From the NCBI GenBank assembly GCA_050633365.1, contig JBOEGJ010000006.1:124001-188000 (forward strand): a stretch of DNA of 64,000 bases, given 5' to 3'. Both the position numbers and the translations under genes were made by a program. The stretch comes from Pseudomaricurvus sp050633365. Its GTDB lineage: Bacteria > Pseudomonadota > Gammaproteobacteria > Pseudomonadales > Cellvibrionaceae. The notes below the pieces were generated by a model, which had not been told where the DNA came from, searched no databases, and was given only the letters and a program-made list of their open reading frames with translations. Positions 18,657-26,455 of the stretch are shown here, piece by piece (positions within the stretch are counted from its first letter, which is position 1; each line of letters opens with the position of its first letter).

Positions 18657-19043
18657 ATGTCAAAAAGCTTCGAAACACAAGGTCTAATTCACTCGATCGG
18701 TGAAACCACAGCCTACGGTAACAACGGTTTCACCAAGCGTGAATTCGTCATCAAAGTCACCGGCGAAGGCGAAAACGAGTCCTACCCCAACTACCTAGCG
18801 ATGGAATTGCTGAAAGACAATTGCGGCATCATGGATGCTTACAAGTTAGGCGATGAAATCAAAGTACACTTCAATCTATCAGGTCGATTATGGTCGCCTG
18901 CTGGCAAGCCTGAAAAGTGCTTTAATAGCCTTCAAGCTTGGCGAATTGAGGCCCTATCACAAGCGGCCAATTTTGAATCGACGATTCCCGGCTTTGACCA
19001 AACGCCACCCATGTCGAGCTATGACGACGACGTGCCGTTTTAA
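18657..19043 (+). CDS. DUF3127 protein with SSB-like acidic tail
   Basis: 128 residues. Residues 1-95 form a beta-rich domain (FETQGLIHSIGETTAYGNNG, FTKREFVIKVTG, YPNYLAMELLKDNC, LGDEIKVHFNLSGR) matching DUF3127, an OB-fold-like family. After a short linker the chain ends in SSYDDDVPF, which closely copies the DDDIPF tip of single-strand binding protein that recruits repair enzymes. I infer a nucleic-acid-binding or SSB-mimicking role. The last six residues are the notable feature. Followed by a strong bidirectional terminator. Confidence 0.82.
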   Translation: MSKSFETQGLIHSIGETTAYGNNGFTKREFVIKVTGEGENESYPNYLAMELLKDNCGIMDAYKLGDEIKVHFNLSGRLWSPAGKPEKCFNSLQAWRIEALSQAANFESTIPGFDQTPPMSSYDDDVPF

Positions 19044-19103
19044 GCGATAACGGCAGAACACTCGGACAATGAGTGTTCTGCACTCGGGACATGCGCTTGA
19101 ACC

Positions 19104-19200
19104 TTACCTCAAGCCTTCGGTTGTCATCACAATAAAAAAGGGCGAAAAATCGCCCTTTTTTATTGTCTTATGATCGATCTAAAACTAAAAAGGCCTAACT
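19104..19200. repeat. Island-flanking repeat, left copy
   Basis: Shares with 24651-24746 the string CCTCAAG(C/T)CTTCGG(T/C)TGTCA, the AAAAAGGGCGA/TCGCCCTTTTT terminator, and beyond it a degenerate match to the last codons of the barrel gene at 24731 (complement of GAGTTA-GCTTT-TA). The similarity thus extends on both sides of the hairpin, so it is more than two similar terminators. Confidence 0.65.
19131..19164. terminator. Bidirectional terminator after the DUF3127 gene
   Basis: AAAAAAGGGCGA and TCGCCCTTTTTT pair around AAAA with A-runs and T-runs on both sides, so it can stop transcription in either direction. Confidence 0.9.
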
Positions 19201-19304
19201 CATGTTACATTTCGATCAGTAGATTGTTTATCTCTGAGTCGTGATTATATCTCCCAAGCTGCTAAACCACTTAATTCACAGAGCATCATCTGGAATAAAA
19301 CCAC

Positions 19305-20210
19305 ATGGCAACTATTCTACAAAAAGCCACAGCACACCTATCTCGCCTATATCCCTTGTATAGCGGTTGCGGAAATTTCTCAAACTCTTGGTGGTTCCGA
19401 AAAATCACTAAGACGGCAACTGAGAGTGTTTGGACTGAAGTCCTTGGGGGAGAAGTGCTCGCTAACTTAAACGACTACATCGGACGCTCAGTCTATTTCT
19501 GTGGAGCAGCAGACAAAAAGGTTTCTTGGGTATGCCAGAGAATTGTTCAACCCGGAGATACAGTCATTGATATAGGCGCAAATATTGGTGAGTTAACAGT
19601 CCTCTTTTCTAGCCTAGTAGGAAACAAAGGAGAAGTTCATAGCTTTGAACCCAATCCATTACTCTTTGGATGTCTACAACAGGCACAGGAGCGTAATCAA
19701 ATGCAGAATGTACAACTGTACCCCGTCGCTCTAGGTAACGATAATACGACAATGGAGCTTGTCATCCCAAAGGAGAATATGGGATCGGCGTCGCTAGTTA
19801 GGCATAAGAATCGAAACCATTGCGAAAAAATTACGGTAAACGTATGCCCGCTAGATACAACACTTGAGCTTACGGAAAATAGCACTATTTCTCTGCTTAA
19901 GGTTGATGTAGAAGGCTTCGAAGAAACTGTTCTTTCAGGAGCACACAAGCTCCTATCCAAAAAACCTCCACAAGTAATACTATTTGAGCTCAACAACCGA
20001 ACCAGTAGAAACCTTAACGATGAGGCGATCATTAAACTGCTTTCTAAATATGACTATTCTTTTGTCGTGATTCCTAAAAATATCTTTCATATGAAGCTAA
20101 ATTCTATCAATCTCAATCAAACCGACCACCCTCAAGGACACGACTTTCTGGCAATCCATAGAGGTGATAATTTCGCAGAGATATGTCAACGTCTCAAGAT
20201 ATCCCCATAA
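19305..20210 (+). CDS. FkbM-family S-adenosylmethionine methyltransferase
   Basis: 301 residues. Class I methyltransferase of the FkbM type: SAM loop DTVIDIGANIGELTVLFS (about 85-102), acidic loop HSFEPNPLLFGCL, VALGNDNTTMELVIP, and the family-typical SLLKVDVEGFEETVLSGA followed by VILFELNN. FkbM enzymes O-methylate hydroxyls on polyketides, sugars or peptides. Base composition is clearly more AT-rich than the flanking core genes. It lies 257 bases upstream of the megaenzyme gene on the same strand, so a tailoring role on that product is likely but unproven. Confidence 0.9.
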   Translation: MATILQKATAHLSRLYPLYSGCGNFSNSWWFRKITKTATESVWTEVLGGEVLANLNDYIGRSVYFCGAADKKVSWVCQRIVQPGDTVIDIGANIGELTVLFSSLVGNKGEVHSFEPNPLLFGCLQQAQERNQMQNVQLYPVALGNDNTTMELVIPKENMGSASLVRHKNRNHCEKITVNVCPLDTTLELTENSTISLLKVDVEGFEETVLSGAHKLLSKKPPQVILFELNNRTSRNLNDEAIIKLLSKYDYSFVVIPKNIFHMKLNSINLNQTDHPQGHDFLAIHRGDNFAEICQRLKISP

Positions 20211-20467
20211 TAATCAGCCATCGATTACGAAGCTATATATCCCTACTTGCACTATGAATCTCAAGAAATATAGATATGTAGAATGTGGGCTCTTACCGAT
20301 ACAGTGCATGATCAGCACGCACACATGAGACGACTCTCAGGCGGCGTCTGCAAAGATTTCCCAGGTAGATTTCCGCTCTAGAAAAAACTAGAATTCCAGC
20401 TCGCAAGTAATCCAACTTCATTAAGTTCATTCTTAGCTCCAATAATGGATAAAAAGCAGGAAATAGA

Positions 20468-23400
20468 ATGCTTGAGCCAACAATAGACCATAAACTATTC
20501 ACACAAGCTGATGTAGAGCAAAATATATGTAGTCGCTTTAATCAAATCGTCGCCTGCTATCCAGATCGTATAGCGATCGACGACGGAACAGATCAATTCA
20601 GCTATCGAGAACTCGATCTTGCCGCCAATCGGCTAGCCATAAAGCTACTCCCCTTACTAGAAGACGATTGTCCTTGGGTCCCACTATTGGTCGGGAACAG
20701 CTCCAGTATAGCCATAGGTATTTTGGCCATCCTTAAGGCAGGGAAAGGCTGGATTGCACTGGACCCCAACCTACCGAGCTCTCGCCTGACTCAAATAATC
20801 GAAGATTCTGGCTCTGCGACTATTCTCTATGAAGAGCCACTTTTTACACAACTGGAAGAAATTTCTTCTAATGCCCACAACCAAGCCAGTCCCCTAGAGT
20901 TAAAGCCTCTCAAAATCACAACTGAACTCGTAGAGACAGGCCAGGATACCAATGCGCCGAAGCCAGAAGAAAGAAGTGATTCCTTGGCTTGTCTTTTGTA
21001 TACATCTGGCTCTACCGGCGGCCCTAAGGGCGTAGTTCATAGTCATGAAAATCTATTACACGTCGTTCGGAAATCAACAAATACCCTTCTGATCACACCA
21101 GAAGATCATATTGGTATGATCTCTCCCCTCGGCCATGTAGTGGGCGCTGTTGCGATGCTAATTTCTCTACTAAACGGGGCAAAGCTCTTGCCTTTTAACG
21201 TCGCAAAGAGAGGATTTCACGAGTTAGCGCAATGGCTTTCTGAATATGAAATTAGTTACTTCCATACGGTCCCCACTGTATTTCGACGTATCGCTAGATC
21301 CATGGATCAACAAGAGATTACGCTTAACAATCTTAGGATCTTGGCCATTGGAGGTGAGGCCGTTAGCTCCAGTGACATAGAGACTTTTTCGAGTCACTTT
21401 AAGCCAGGCACAATTCTAAGAAACTCCTATGGCAGCACAGAAGCAATTGACACTTTTCAACACTTTCTCGTGGGCGACGACATACCAAGCGGCACAACAA
21501 TGCCTATCGGACAACCCTGCTCTGACAGCGAAACACTGGCGTTACTTGACGAAGAAGGCTTGCCTGTCGAACCAGGCCTGCCCGGCGAGATCTTTATTAG
21601 TAGCCCTTATCTCGCCCTAGGTTACTGGGAAAAACCGGAACAAACTCAAGCGAGCTTTGTCTGTAGAAACCAACAACCGAATCTTTGGTATCGTACAGGC
21701 GATCAAGGTTATCTCGATCATCAGGGTTTACTAGTAAGCCTCGGGAGACTGGACACACAAATAAAGATCAATGGGTTTCGAGTCGAACTGGCAGAAGTAG
21801 AGGCCGCGTTACTTTCGCTGCCCCAAATCAAAGAGTGTGCCGTTGATATTTTTAAAAGTGCTAGTGCCCAAAATCAGCTAATTGCCTATTTAGTATTTGT
21901 GAAAGGAAAGGAAATTAGCGCGGTAGACATTCGCAAACAACTACTCACCCTGTTACCCGAATATATGATCCCGGTAGAGTTCGCGACATTAGATCGATTA
22001 CCACAAACCAATAGCGGCAAATTAGACCGAAGAGCGCTACCTCGCCCTAATTCCACTTCTGAGAATTACCGCTATCAGCTTCAATGGTTAAAGCTGGACG
22101 CGCCTAAGAGCCAAAAGCAGCTTTCATCTAGGGATTACATTTTATTAGTGGGACCTCACTCGACGAAAACAGACGCATTTATTGAAGTGCTGGAACAGAA
22201 CAATAGAGCCTTCACTTTTGTATCCTATGGAGAGGCTCTAGCGAAACACCGCAACTCCGATTTCAGTATGGAAATTGATCAACCACAAACAATACAGAGA
22301 ACCTTTGAACAAATAGTAAATTCCTTTGGCTCTCCTCGATATATCGTTCACATTCCATATTGTATCGATGATGACTCCCAACAAGATATCTCGATGAACG
22401 TTCATTCCAACCAGCTAAACTGTCAACTGCTTCTTCGATTAGTTCAGACCAAAGTTAAACATAGCCCCCGAGAAAAGACTCGTTTAATACTTGCGACCTA
22501 CGACACCCATTACTATTTGGGCCAAACGAGTAAAGTCAGTCCTCAACACGCAACGCTGTGGGGACTTGGTCGATCAATACCTCGGGAGCATCCTGAAATT
22601 GACTGTCGACTTATCGACTTGGAATCAAGCTCTCACAACTATGGCGCTCAAGAACTATTTCAAGAAACGGTAGCTGAAGACGAAAGCGATGATCAAGTTC
22701 TCTACCGTAGCGGGGAACGGTATGTCGCTCGCTTTAGAGGAATGGATATACAACAGACAGAAGCAAACCCAAAGATTGACTCTAACGCCAGCTACCTTAT
22801 TACCGGAGGCCTAGGTGAACTAGGTCTCTGCTACGGGGAAAAACTCGCTCAAAGAGGCGCTCGGCATATCATTCTTAGCGGTCGTAGTGGTGCAAGCCTC
22901 GATGCACTTAAGCGTATCGACCGACTAAAATCACAAGGAGCAAATGTGCATGTAGTGAGTTCCGATATAACGAATAACAAAAGCGTTCAGAACCTTCTAC
23001 TAAAAATCGAAAATGAAATGCCCCCACTGAAAGGCATTTTTCATGCGGCTGGCACCTACGACTTCAGCGTTATAGCGAAAACTGACTGGCCAAACTTTAA
23101 AAAAGTTATGGAGCCAAAGGTCGCAGGTGCTTGGTTTCTGCATCAGAATAGCCTGAAGTATTCACTCGATTATTTCGTGATGACATCTTCAATCACTTCC
23201 ACTTTAGGCTTTACTGGTCACGCAGACTACTGCGCAGCGAACTCCTACTTGAACGGACTAGCGTACTATCGGCAGTCGATAGGTTTACCAGCACTGAGCC
23301 TTAATCTTGGAACCATTTCCGGCGGCATGGCAAATTCAGCGGCCATTCAAAAATGGCTTGAAAGTGAAGGAATAGGAACCCTGACACCCGATGAAGCGTT

Positions 23401-24574
23401 AAACCATATAACCGAGCTAGTACCACAACAGCAAGGCTATGTCGCATTACTGAAAGCAGACTGGGGGAAAGTTGCTCACACTCGTAAACGCAGTAAAGGC
23501 AGTCGCGAACTTTTCAGCTACATCGATGATTCAGCGGCTAAGAGCCACCCGAAACAGACGCAGCCGAAAATTACGGCGTCTAAAAAGTCGTTAGCGGAGT
23601 TAGAACTTCGAATAAGTGAATTATGGAAAACCATACTCTCTAAGAAGAGTATTGATAAAGATGACAACTTCTTTGATATTGGAGGAGACTCCCTCGCATT
23701 GGTAGAAATGCATTTGAGCCTACTAGAGAACATTGACGTCGAAATCTCGGTCGCTGAGATATTCGACAACCCTACTATCTCCGGATTGGCAACGCTTATA
23801 AAAGGTGATGAGAAAAGCGATACAAATCATCGTGCATTACTTCCGATACGAAGCGGGAATGACAGACCGCCGCTATTTGTCATAAATTCCACTGGCCCAT
23901 CAATGCGACTCGCAAATCATCTAGATCAATCTCAAGGCGTTCATAACCTCAATATGTTCCGTGTCTCAGCTGAGTTCAAGGATCGTTTAAACGACCATAA
24001 AATATCTGAAATTGCACAGTTATTCGCAGAAGACATTATGATGTTCGCGCCAAACGGGCCCTATAGACTTCTAGGGTTCTGTCAAGATGGGTTACTTGCA
24101 GTAGAAACCGCCCAAGCGCTTCAAAAGGCCGGCCATGAAATCGACAGCTTATGTCTAGTGGACGTAATCTTCGGAGGCGACATCCCCATTGATCTAGCCA
24201 TGCGATACAGGGCGCTACGCGAGCTGGGGCCGCAATATCTCATTCACACTATCAGTCGCAAATTTAAGAGTATAAAAAAAGCTCTCAAATATAGGTCGTC
24301 CTCGCGAATCAACTCAAAAACCTCGAGCGATGATATATTTTATAGCTCTTATCTCAAAGAAGCGCTGACGCGCACCCCAGAACCATACCACGGCGAAATT
24401 AACCTTTTTATAACTAGCGAGTGGCGACTAAAAGATATTCAAGGCACGCAGAATATTACAAAAACGGCAATTCGAGTCCATCCTGTGATCGGCACCCACC
24501 GCCAGGTCTTCGAGCCCCCATATATCAACGGGACAGCAACAGAGATTTCAAAAATACTGAATAGACGTGATTGA
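20468..24574 (+). CDS. Single-module megasynthase: adenylation - ketoreductase - carrier - thioesterase (A-KR-T-TE)
   Basis: 1368 residues. Adenylation domain 20-530: A3 LLYTSGSTGGPKG (177-189), A5 NSYGSTEA (319-326), A7 YRTGD (408-412), A8 GRLDTQIKINGFRVELAEVE, A10 Lys518 in NSGKLD. By eye the A4 position of the amino-group-binding Asp is Val224. KR domain 540-1005: structural half with TLWGLGRSIPREHPEIDCRL, then NADPH loop GGLGELG (780-786), active Ser near 907 and Tyr921 in DYCAANSYLNG. Carrier 1043-1113 with Ser1075 in IGGDSL. Thioesterase 1130-1368: GFCQDG puts Cys1205 at the nucleophile, Asp1232 and His1344 (GTHRQ) complete a triad. No C, KS or AT domain. The nearest known logic is the A-KR-T module of cereulide-type depsipeptide synthetases, which reduces alpha-keto acids. 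AGGAAA precedes the ATG. Confidence 0.92.
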   Translation: MLEPTIDHKLFTQADVEQNICSRFNQIVACYPDRIAIDDGTDQFSYRELDLAANRLAIKLLPLLEDDCPWVPLLVGNSSSIAIGILAILKAGKGWIALDPNLPSSRLTQIIEDSGSATILYEEPLFTQLEEISSNAHNQASPLELKPLKITTELVETGQDTNAPKPEERSDSLACLLYTSGSTGGPKGVVHSHENLLHVVRKSTNTLLITPEDHIGMISPLGHVVGAVAMLISLLNGAKLLPFNVAKRGFHELAQWLSEYEISYFHTVPTVFRRIARSMDQQEITLNNLRILAIGGEAVSSSDIETFSSHFKPGTILRNSYGSTEAIDTFQHFLVGDDIPSGTTMPIGQPCSDSETLALLDEEGLPVEPGLPGEIFISSPYLALGYWEKPEQTQASFVCRNQQPNLWYRTGDQGYLDHQGLLVSLGRLDTQIKINGFRVELAEVEAALLSLPQIKECAVDIFKSASAQNQLIAYLVFVKGKEISAVDIRKQLLTLLPEYMIPVEFATLDRLPQTNSGKLDRRALPRPNSTSENYRYQLQWLKLDAPKSQKQLSSRDYILLVGPHSTKTDAFIEVLEQNNRAFTFVSYGEALAKHRNSDFSMEIDQPQTIQRTFEQIVNSFGSPRYIVHIPYCIDDDSQQDISMNVHSNQLNCQLLLRLVQTKVKHSPREKTRLILATYDTHYYLGQTSKVSPQHATLWGLGRSIPREHPEIDCRLIDLESSSHNYGAQELFQETVAEDESDDQVLYRSGERYVARFRGMDIQQTEANPKIDSNASYLITGGLGELGLCYGEKLAQRGARHIILSGRSGASLDALKRIDRLKSQGANVHVVSSDITNNKSVQNLLLKIENEMPPLKGIFHAAGTYDFSVIAKTDWPNFKKVMEPKVAGAWFLHQNSLKYSLDYFVMTSSITSTLGFTGHADYCAANSYLNGLAYYRQSIGLPALSLNLGTISGGMANSAAIQKWLESEGIGTLTPDEALNHITELVPQQQGYVALLKADWGKVAHTRKRSKGSRELFSYIDDSAAKSHPKQTQPKITASKKSLAELELRISELWKTILSKKSIDKDDNFFDIGGDSLALVEMHLSLLENIDVEISVAEIFDNPTISGLATLIKGDEKSDTNHRALLPIRSGNDRPPLFVINSTGPSMRLANHLDQSQGVHNLNMFRVSAEFKDRLNDHKISEIAQLFAEDIMMFAPNGPYRLLGFCQDGLLAVETAQALQKAGHEIDSLCLVDVIFGGDIPIDLAMRYRALRELGPQYLIHTISRKFKSIKKALKYRSSSRINSKTSSDDIFYSSYLKEALTRTPEPYHGEINLFITSEWRLKDIQGTQNITKTAIRVHPVIGTHRQVFEPPYINGTATEISKILNRRD

Positions 24575-24650
24575 TTATCCGGGTTCTAGATTTCGTTATC
24601 GAACCCCAGGCTAGAGGATTCTGAATCCATATCTGTGAAGTATGCGGACT

Positions 24651-24746
24651 TAACCTCAAGTCTTCGGCTGTCAGTAAAATAAAAAGGGCGAATAATCGCC
24701 CTTTTTATGTCTATCTAATCGATTGCAAAATTAGAAAGCGTAACTC
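24651..24746. repeat. Island-flanking repeat, right copy
   Basis: Partner of 19104-19200 in the same orientation. The right part overlaps the 3' end of the barrel gene (stop at 24731), which is why the left copy looks like a decayed remnant of that gene end. Confidence 0.65.
24681..24708. terminator. Bidirectional terminator between megaenzyme and barrel genes
   Basis: AAAAAGGGCGA and TCGCCCTTTTT pair around ATAA; serves two convergent genes. Confidence 0.9.
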
Positions 24747-25390
24747 AAACCCACTTTCCAGCTACTCAGATCCAGTTCATTAGGATTTACTTTTCCGGGT
24801 ACAGCCACTTCCGGTAACGGATCAAAATCCAAATCATTCAACTGAGTGTACTCACCCACTACCGACAAATGCTCGGACAACATATAACTCACGCCAAAAC
24901 CAAAACTGAATTCAGATTCGTTCTCAGAACCACTGCGCATGGGCGGCGCGAAGGGGTAAGAGTTATCTAAATCGATGTCAACCCAAGTGGAACCCACAAA
25001 ACCATAGATGGCAAATTCCTGAGTCACATCGAAACCCGCTTTTAGATTGATGCCGTAAGTGGAATCCAGCTCTACGTCGGTTACCAACAAATTGTTGAGG
25101 TTTCGGGTTTCAGCGCTTTCCTTGTTGTAGAAGCCTTCGACCGCTAGAAAAACCTTATCGTCAACATGCATCTTATAGCCCAATGCTATACCGACACCCA
25201 CATCAGTTTCTTCACTGCTGGTAGTAATACTTGGCGTGGTATTGGTACCGGTATCGCGCTCAATCGTGTGATCTTGCGTGGTATTCAACAAATAGCCCGA
25301 CACGTAGAAGCCGTCATTCGCGGCAGCTCCCATGGAAAGGCTGGCGGCGCCAGCCAGTGTTACTAGCGTTTTACCCATACTTAGTTTCAT
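24731..25390 (-). CDS. Outer-membrane beta-barrel protein
   Basis: 219 residues: signal peptide MKLSMGKTLVTLAGAASLSMGAAA, then alternating amphipathic strands (GFYVSGYLL, VGVGIALGYKM, VFLAVEGFYN, TYGINLKAGFD, FAIYGFVGSTWVDID, FSFGFGVSYML, LSVVGEYTQL) and the C-terminal WKVGLSYAF with terminal Phe recognised by the BAM complex. Size and strand count suggest an eight-stranded OmpA/OmpX-type barrel (OMP_b-brl family). Ligand unknown. It diverges from the two-component pair starting at 25634, which may control it. Confidence 0.87.
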   Translation of the reverse strand: MKLSMGKTLVTLAGAASLSMGAAANDGFYVSGYLLNTTQDHTIERDTGTNTTPSITTSSEETDVGVGIALGYKMHVDDKVFLAVEGFYNKESAETRNLNNLLVTDVELDSTYGINLKAGFDVTQEFAIYGFVGSTWVDIDLDNSYPFAPPMRSGSENESEFSFGFGVSYMLSEHLSVVGEYTQLNDLDFDPLPEVAVPGKVNPNELDLSSWKVGLSYAF

Positions 25391-25633
25391 TATTCTTCCT
25401 CAATCATTGCATTTGTGAGTGTCGATATGCGCTTAACCGCGCGTTTGCTCATGGCGATACCTCGAAACTGCCTGCGGCCACGTTGGTAGCTACTCTACAA
25501 AGTTCAAATCACGGGACTATCCTGCATCAATCACAGAAAACGTCTTTTTTTCGCCAATGTGTTTATTTCTGTGAGAATTCTGTGACTTTTGTTGTCTACC
25601 ATTAGTCATCTCACAAAAAGCCCAGCCACGCTT

Positions 25634-26350
25634 ATGGAAAACAAAAAAATTCTTATCGTTGAAGATCAAAAAGACCTTGCTGATTTGCTGAGTCTCCACC
25701 TCAAAGATCTAGGGGCTGATATCACCTGGGCGGCAGACGGGCATGAAGGCCTGAGACTAGCCTGTGCCCGTGAATGGGATTTGATTCTGCTCGACATTCA
25801 ATTGCCAGGCCCCAGCGGGTTAGAAATTTGTCGAAAAGTACGGCAGAACCAGAACTACGTCCCCATCCTCCTGCTGACTTCGCGCTCTACGGAACTGGAT
25901 CGGGTCTTGGGGCTTGATATCGGTGCCGATGATTACATTACTAAGCCCTTTAGCGTAATGGAGTTGATTGCCCGGGTGAGAGCAGTATTTCGGCGAGTGG
26001 ATGCCCTCGCCGCACCAACACAGGATTCCAGCGACAGTAAGAAAAACATCACTTTGGGCAACCTTTCAATTGATGAGCAAGCTCGATCGGCGTCTCTGGG
26101 CGGAAGCTCGCTAGAATTAACGGCAAAAGAATTCAATTTACTGCTGCATTTTTGTCAAAAACCGGGACGCGTTTTTCAGCGTTCAGAATTGCTCGACAGC
26201 GTTTGGGGCTATGGGCACGATGGCTATGAACACACGGTAAACTCTCACATCAATCGCCTGCGAGCGAAGATGGAAAGAGACCCCAAGAACCCAAAATTTA
26301 TCGTCACCGTATGGGGCGTAGGTTACAAGCTCGATTCGGTTAACTTATAA
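25634..26350 (+). CDS. OmpR/PhoB-family response regulator
   Basis: 238 residues from ATG 25634 (an upstream in-frame start at 25589 is less likely because MENKKILIVEDQKDLADLL is a complete receiver start). Receiver domain 1-120: acidic pair Glu10-Asp11, phosphoacceptor Asp54 in LILLDIQLPG, Thr/Ser in LLLTSR and Lys in DDYITKPFS. The winged-helix DNA-binding domain 135-236 has LTAKEFNLLLHF, VWGYGHDGYEHTVNSHINRLRAK and VTVWGVGYKL. The kinase gene follows 105 bases downstream. Confidence 0.94.
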   Translation: MENKKILIVEDQKDLADLLSLHLKDLGADITWAADGHEGLRLACAREWDLILLDIQLPGPSGLEICRKVRQNQNYVPILLLTSRSTELDRVLGLDIGADDYITKPFSVMELIARVRAVFRRVDALAAPTQDSSDSKKNITLGNLSIDEQARSASLGGSSLELTAKEFNLLLHFCQKPGRVFQRSELLDSVWGYGHDGYEHTVNSHINRLRAKMERDPKNPKFIVTVWGVGYKLDSVNL

Positions 26351-26455
26351 CCTTGAACTTATGACCCGAACTTATAGCAGCGAACCGACTACCAAGAGCC
26401 ACACACCCAACTCAGTTTCACTCTTGTTGTTATCAATTAGCGGACAAAATTAAAC

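Noticed and set aside
19094..19113. Near-identical 20-base string also at 50465-50483 (CGCTTGARCCTTACCTCAA)
   Set aside because: Too short for a repeat claim; second copy is the end of the LEA gene and may be chance.
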